From positions 62,001-126,000 of the forward strand of contig NZ_VNHM01000007.1 in assembly GCF_008124625.1 (NCBI RefSeq): a stretch of DNA of 64,000 nucleotides, written 5' to 3'. The stretch comes from Desulfallas thermosapovorans DSM 6562 (lineage in GTDB: Bacteria > Bacillota > Desulfotomaculia > Desulfotomaculales > Desulfallaceae). The notes under the pieces are model-generated. The model searched no databases, had not been told where the DNA came from, and worked only from the letters and a program-made list of their open reading frames with translations. Below are positions 60,442 through 64,000 of the stretch, in pieces; the stretch's first letter is position 1, and the number at the start of each line of letters is the position of its first letter. The position numbers and the translations under genes were made by a program.

Positions 60442-61314
60442 CTACTGAACCGGTAAATCGGGCAGCAGCCTTTGGGCCGTGGATTTAATACCATAGTGGC
60501 CGGGTTGGCCGCTTAGTGCCAGCACCATAGCAAATTGACCCGGTACGGTATCAATATTATCCACTGTGCTAATGTGTTTGCGCTGGTATTCTTTCATTGA
60601 TGACAAAGTGACATCGGTTTCCTCCACGCCCACCACCGGTATGTTTAACTCGTTGAAATAATCTATTAAAGAGATATCAATTTGCATGTTGCGGTTGATA
60701 TCATTGTAACTGCCGCCGACAATGATGATACCATCTACCGGGTTACCATACTGGCCGCTGGTTTTAAGCAATTCTTTTTCCACCAGGTGCCCGATCACCA
60801 ACGTATTTTCACCGGTATTTATATTGTTAGCTATTTCCATTGCCAGCCTTTTATATAATTCATCAGTGGTATTAACGGGCCAACCGAGTTCCTGCTGCAA
60901 AGCCTCGATGGTTTTCTGCTCATCGCCAATGGCGTTGACTGAAGTAACTGAAATAATACTGCCCCCGGCGGCTTCTATTACCCCGGCAACTTCCGGGGGA
61001 AAACCAAAGTTATTTAACTCCACCAGGGCATAATTTTTACCGGCCAGTTTACCCGCCGCCAAAACCGGCAGCACTTGTTTTTCAAATTGTTTATGCATAT
61101 TGGAGTCGGTTTCCAGTGTATTGGCCCGGGCTTGAATGGTTTCATTGGTTTCCCGTAATGACTGCAACTGGCTTTCCAACCTGTCTGTAACCTGTTTCTG
61201 GTAATCAATCAGCGCGTCATTACCCAGTAAAGTACTGCCGATTAAAATGCCGATACCCAAAGCCAAAAACACCGCCACCAGCGATGCAATATGGTATTTG
61301 TAATCAATAATCAT
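60442..61314 (-). CDS. SteB/MctB-like membrane protein (DUF3186)
   Basis: 290 residues. Residues 1-30 carry one helix (LVAVFLALGIGILIGSTLL), followed by a coiled coil (about 38-80, RLESQLQSLRETNETIQ) and a Rossmann-like domain to the end. This is the plan of MctB, called copper transporter, and of SteB in Corynebacterium, which works with SteA in cell division. Pairing with steA here supports the SteB reading. AAGGTG lies upstream of the ATG. Confidence 0.82.
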   Translation of the reverse strand: MIIDYKYHIASLVAVFLALGIGILIGSTLLGNDALIDYQKQVTDRLESQLQSLRETNETIQARANTLETDSNMHKQFEKQVLPVLAAGKLAGKNYALVELNNFGFPPEVAGVIEAAGGSIISVTSVNAIGDEQKTIEALQQELGWPVNTTDELYKRLAMEIANNINTGENTLVIGHLVEKELLKTSGQYGNPVDGIIIVGGSYNDINRNMQIDISLIDYFNELNIPVVGVEETDVTLSSMKEYQRKHISTVDNIDTVPGQFAMVLALSGQPGHYGIKSTAQRLLPDLPVQ

Positions 61315-61336
61315 TAATTATCACCTTGGTTTCCCG

Positions 61337-62458
61337 TTAGATTCCCACCAGCAGTCGAAATTGAATAAACAAAAGCCGCAACAATTCCCTGGTTGAAGGA
61401 GAAATCACCGCCACAGCGGCCACAGGCAGCATCGCGGCAACAAAAATGGGGGCCAGGTGTTTGGCACGCAGTCTGCTTTTATACAGTTTGCTGACCCCTT
61501 TGGCATCAATTAACACCGAACCCACCTTGGCCCGCACCAAAAAAGTACTGGCCATGCCTTTACGGCCTTTTTCCAGAAAATCTATCATATTGGAATGGGT
61601 ACCAACCGCCACAATCAGCTCGGCCCCCTTTTCGTAGGCAATTAGCATCGCTATATCCTCGCTGGTGCCCGGCGCGGCGAAGGTTATCGCCGGCAAGCCC
61701 ATTTCCTGTAACCGGGCCATGCCGGGTGCCCGGCCGTCCGGGTAGGCATGCACCACCAGTTCGGCACCGCATTGCAGCGTTTTATCGCTGACGCTATCCA
61801 TATCACCCACTATAACATCAGGCTTCAATCCAAACTCCATTAAAGCGTCGGCCCCACCGTCAACACCTATCAGCACAGGCTTTATTTCGTATATATAGGA
61901 CTTTATTGCCCGCAGGTCTTCTTTATAATTTTTGCCGCGCACTACTATCAAGGCGTGCTTGTCCTTAAAGGTGGTTTTAACATCGGGAACTTTATACTGG
62001 CCGCAAATCAGGCCAATTTCATTTTGGGCATAATCCATGGTATTTTGTACAAAACTGGACAATACGCTTTCCAAATTGGCCTTGGTGGCCTCCATTTTTT
62101 GTTTTATAATATCAACGGTCAACTCTTCACCACTACACAGTACCCGGCCCGCGTGAATTATCTGGCCGTTCTTTACTTCAATTTCCTGGCCTTCCGTCAA
62201 TATTGAAAATAAATCACTCTCCGGGCAGTCCACCAGTTTAATACCGGCTTCCACAATGGTCAAAGGCCCGCAATTGGGATAAACTTCACTCATGGATGAA
62301 CTGACATTGACCACCGCTTTTACATGGGCTTCCACAAGGGCATTGGCGGCCACTTCGTCCAGATCGCGGTGATCTATTACGGCAATATCTCCATGCTGCA
62401 AGCGTTTAACCAGATGCTTGGTTTTTTTATCGAGCCGGACTGTGCCTTTGATGGCCAC
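61337..62458 (-). CDS. steA: SteA-like cytokinetic ring protein
   Basis: 373 residues. An N-terminal domain of about 150 residues (GDIAVIDHRDLDEVAANALVE) precedes a thiamine-pyrophosphokinase-like domain (GVDGGADALMEFGLKPDVIV core DGGADAL; GDMDSVSD). Two hydrophobic segments close the protein (LAPIFVAAMLPVAAVAVI and LLRLLFIQFRLLVG). SteA stabilises the division ring in Corynebacterium. GTG start with AAGGTGG. Located next to spo0A. Confidence 0.88.
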   Translation of the reverse strand: MAIKGTVRLDKKTKHLVKRLQHGDIAVIDHRDLDEVAANALVEAHVKAVVNVSSSMSEVYPNCGPLTIVEAGIKLVDCPESDLFSILTEGQEIEVKNGQIIHAGRVLCSGEELTVDIIKQKMEATKANLESVLSSFVQNTMDYAQNEIGLICGQYKVPDVKTTFKDKHALIVVRGKNYKEDLRAIKSYIYEIKPVLIGVDGGADALMEFGLKPDVIVGDMDSVSDKTLQCGAELVVHAYPDGRAPGMARLQEMGLPAITFAAPGTSEDIAMLIAYEKGAELIVAVGTHSNMIDFLEKGRKGMASTFLVRAKVGSVLIDAKGVSKLYKSRLRAKHLAPIFVAAMLPVAAVAVISPSTRELLRLLFIQFRLLVGI

Positions 62459-62545
62459 ATTATCACCACCTTAATTTTCTCATTTTACAGTTTTTGCTTA
62501 TTGCCGTCAAGACCGCACCGGTGCCAAAATAAGTAAATTTATATT

Positions 62546-62581
62546 ATATATGTTATGATTCCAATATATGTTATGATTTCA
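62546..62581. repeat. 18-bp direct repeat upstream of steA
   Basis: ATATATGTTATGATTCCA is followed at once by a copy with one change (…ATTTCA). It sits about 90 bases before the steA start in AT-rich DNA. A paired binding site for a regulator is one reading. Confidence 0.65.
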
Positions 62582-62613
62582 CGACACAAACCTTTCACAT
62601 TATATATCATAAA

Positions 62614-62672
62614 CCAAAATAAAAACACCGCCAATTTATTGTCTTTAGAAAAACTAATAAATTATTGGTGTT
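62614..62672 (-). terminator. Terminator after spo0A
   Basis: Minus strand AACACCAATAATTTATT and AATAAATTGGCGGTGTT pair across a 15-base loop, then TTTATTTTGG. It stands about 65 bases after the spo0A stop. Confidence 0.8.
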
Positions 62673-62735
62673 AGAAATTTGCATTTTAAAATCGTAAGTA
62701 GTAATTCTCATTTTTTTAAATATGAAGATTTTATA

Positions 62736-63497
62736 CTAGCTGACTTTGGCTTCAATGCGCAATTTGTCGGCTACCATGGCAATGAACTCGGAATTGGTAG
62801 GTTTACCGCGCTGAAGGTTAATGGTATAACCGAAAAATTTGGTCATCATTTCAATGTTACCCCTATCCCAGGCCAGCTCGATAGCATGCCGTATAGCCCT
62901 TTCCACCCTGCTGGGAGTGGTTTGATATTTATGGGCGATCATGGGGTACAATTCTTTAGTTACCGCCCCAAGCAAATTTACATCTTCGATAACCTGTAAA
63001 ATGGCGTCCCGCAGGTAATGATAACCTTTTATATGGGCGGGCACACCCATCTCATGGATAATATTTGTAACCGCAACATCAAGATTTTTGGGCTTGGCCA
63101 CCGAAATATACTGGGCTACCTTAAATCCCCCGGCCAACTGTTTTATTCTGGTGGCCAGCACCGAAAAATCAAAGGGTTTTAATATATAATAATCTGCCCC
63201 CAATTCAACAGCCCTCTGGGTTATACTTTCCTGGCCAAAGGCAGTCAGCATGATCACCCGGGGTCGATGTTGAAATTCATTTAATTTTTCCAGCACACCG
63301 ATACCATCCAAATGGGGCATGATCAGGTCCAGCACCAAAATATCGGGTTCTTCTTCCTGGATTAAATCCAGTGCTTCCAAACCGTTTTGGGCGATACCCA
63401 CCAGGTTCAAGTCTTCCTGTTCCTGCAGAAATTCCTTTAATAATTCACAAAATTCACGATTATCATCAGCTATTATAATTTTAATTACCTTTCTCAT
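62736..63497 (-). CDS. spo0A: Sporulation master response regulator Spo0A
   Basis: 253 residues. Receiver: D11, D12 and the phosphorylated D57 (LVLDLIMP), then MLTAFG and YYILKPF. The C-terminal DNA-binding domain has [13 protein letters not shown] and the recognition segment [20 protein letters not shown], of which [12 protein letters not shown] is nearly invariant. TAGGAGG precedes the ATG. The pair spoIVB-spo0A is the standard order. A possible 0A box lies upstream. Confidence 0.98.
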   Translation of the reverse strand: MRKVIKIIIADDNREFCELLKEFLQEQEDLNLVGIAQNGLEALDLIQEEEPDILVLDLIMPHLDGIGVLEKLNEFQHRPRVIMLTAFGQESITQRAVELGADYYILKPFDFSVLATRIKQLAGGFKVAQYISVAKPKNLDVAVTNIIHEMGVPAHIKGYHYLRDAILQVIEDVNLLGAVTKELYPMIAHKYQTTPSRVERAIRHAIELAWDRGNIEMMTKFFGYTINLQRGKPTNSEFIAMVADKLRIEAKVS

Positions 63498-63545
63498 TGA
63501 TTTCCCGCCTCCTAAAAACTTCTTTTTTATCTCTGAGTATTTACT

Positions 63546-63552
63546 TTCGACG
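63546..63552 (-). promoter_or_regulatory. Candidate 0A box upstream of spo0A
   Basis: Minus strand CGTCGAA differs at one position from the Spo0A box TGTCGAA. Spo0A autoregulation is known from Bacillus. A single near-match is weak evidence. Confidence 0.3.
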
Positions 63553-63627
63553 TGGAGGGGGGAATACCTTTATTTTTTTTTAACTTTTTTGTTAAATTTT
63601 TACTATTTTATTTCTACACGTTAATAA

Positions 63628-64000
63628 TTATCCCGCTATCCTTTCCGCATGCTCTATATTTAACAGATTTGCTTCTTTTAACATATTTTCTGCCAGAACA
63701 CCATACCCTTTGGCAGGATCATTGATAAAAACATGGGTTACCGCCCCCACCAGCCTGCCGTTTTGTATAATGGGACTGCCGCTCATGCCCTGGATAATGC
63801 CGCCGGTACGGTCCAATAATCTTTTATCGATAACTTTGATTACCATTCCCTTACCCTGGTTATCCGCGGGCAAAATATCCTCAATTTCTATATTAAATCT
63901 TTCTATTTTATTTTCGTCAAGAACCGTTAATATTTCGGCCGGGCCCTTTTTAATTTGATATTTCATGGCCACGGGTACGGGCTGGTTATAATAAGGGTTA
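63628..64000 (-). CDS. spoIVB: SpoIVB serine peptidase, C-terminal part (5' end outside window)
   Basis: The frame stays open to the window edge: [19 protein letters not shown] continues above the ATG at 63966. The remaining 124 residues carry the S55 peptidase core [15 protein letters not shown], whose serine is catalytic, and [16 protein letters not shown]. SpoIVB signals from the forespore to activate pro-sigma-K processing. The usual PDZ domain and N-terminal anchor are outside the window. It lies before spo0A. Confidence 0.95.
   Translation of the reverse strand, partial: NPYYNQPVPVAMKYQIKKGPAEILTVLDENKIERFNIEIEDILPADNQGKGMVIKVIDKRLLDRTGGIIQGMSGSPIIQNGRLVGAVTHVFINDPAKGYGVLAENMLKEANLLNIEHAERIAG

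Noticed and set aside
60442-61314. Dedicated copper transporter
   Set aside because: Only one membrane helix and a coiled coil; the MctB name is by homology, and pairing with SteA points to the SteB reading.

Overview
The window looks like chromosomal core DNA of an anaerobic, endospore-forming Firmicute of the Peptococcaceae / Desulfotomaculum-Pelotomaculum kind. This rests on gene content: spo0A, spoIVB, the spoIIA operon, spoIIM, spoIVA, spoIIP, spoVAE/AF, spmAB, dacF and gerW/ytfJ occur together with a four-subunit 2-oxoacid:ferredoxin oxidoreductase, an ispH-rpsA fusion, HgdC-type acyl-CoA dehydratase activases and YIEGIA/DUF3189 genes. Species-level assignment is not possible from sequence reading alone. 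Nearly every gene is on the minus strand. The one clear exception is a flavoprotein at 29227-30519, plus a doubtful 42-residue ORF at 52777-52905. I see no rRNA, tRNA, CRISPR array, prophage or intact insertion sequence.

Layout in transcription order (high to low coordinates). 64000-58800: spoIVB (cut by the window edge), spo0A, steA, a SteB/MctB-like membrane protein, two glycosyltransferases and a P-loop ATPase. 58000-52000: korD-korA-korB-korC, a tripeptidase-like M20 peptidase, a DUF3866 protein and a ComB-like protein. 51850-41390: spoIIM, xerD, phosphopentomutase, pyrimidine-nucleoside phosphorylase, dacF, spoIIAA-spoIIAB-sigF, dodecin, spoVAE and spoVAF. This order closely follows the Bacillus spoIIM-xerD-drm-dacF-spoIIA-spoVA-lysA region, but most of spoVA is missing. 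41230-36480: three activase-family genes, then lysA. 36330-30700: a DHH-CBS-CCA-transferase fusion, a site-2 protease, trpS, a DUF2953 protein and ytfJ. 28950-24940: spmA-spmB, rluB, two unknown proteins, a HutP-family protein and aroH. 24330-17300: aroF-tyrA-aroA-cmk-plsC-ispH/rpsA. 17040-12750: DUF1614, spoIIP, YIEGIA and its capping subunit, and two DUF3189 genes. 12670-7680: a PDZ/radical-SAM DUF512 protein, der, plsY, gpsA and a gamma-carbonic anhydrase. 7200-1: spoIVA, an ACT/HTH regulator, hom-thrB-lysC and an ApgM-like phosphomutase.

The genes form modules for sporulation, aspartate-family and aromatic amino acid synthesis, membrane lipid start-up, and 2-oxoacid oxidation. The less ordinary features are these. 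Three families of short, mostly palindromic repeats sit between genes, and some copies provide the stop codon and last residues of a gene. A UAG-rich leader with a terminator lies upstream of aroF, next to a HutP-family RNA-binding gene. SteA/SteB-like division genes lie beside spo0A. A set of activase-family genes has no dehydratase subunits nearby. A cluster of poorly characterised spore-former proteins surrounds YIEGIA.
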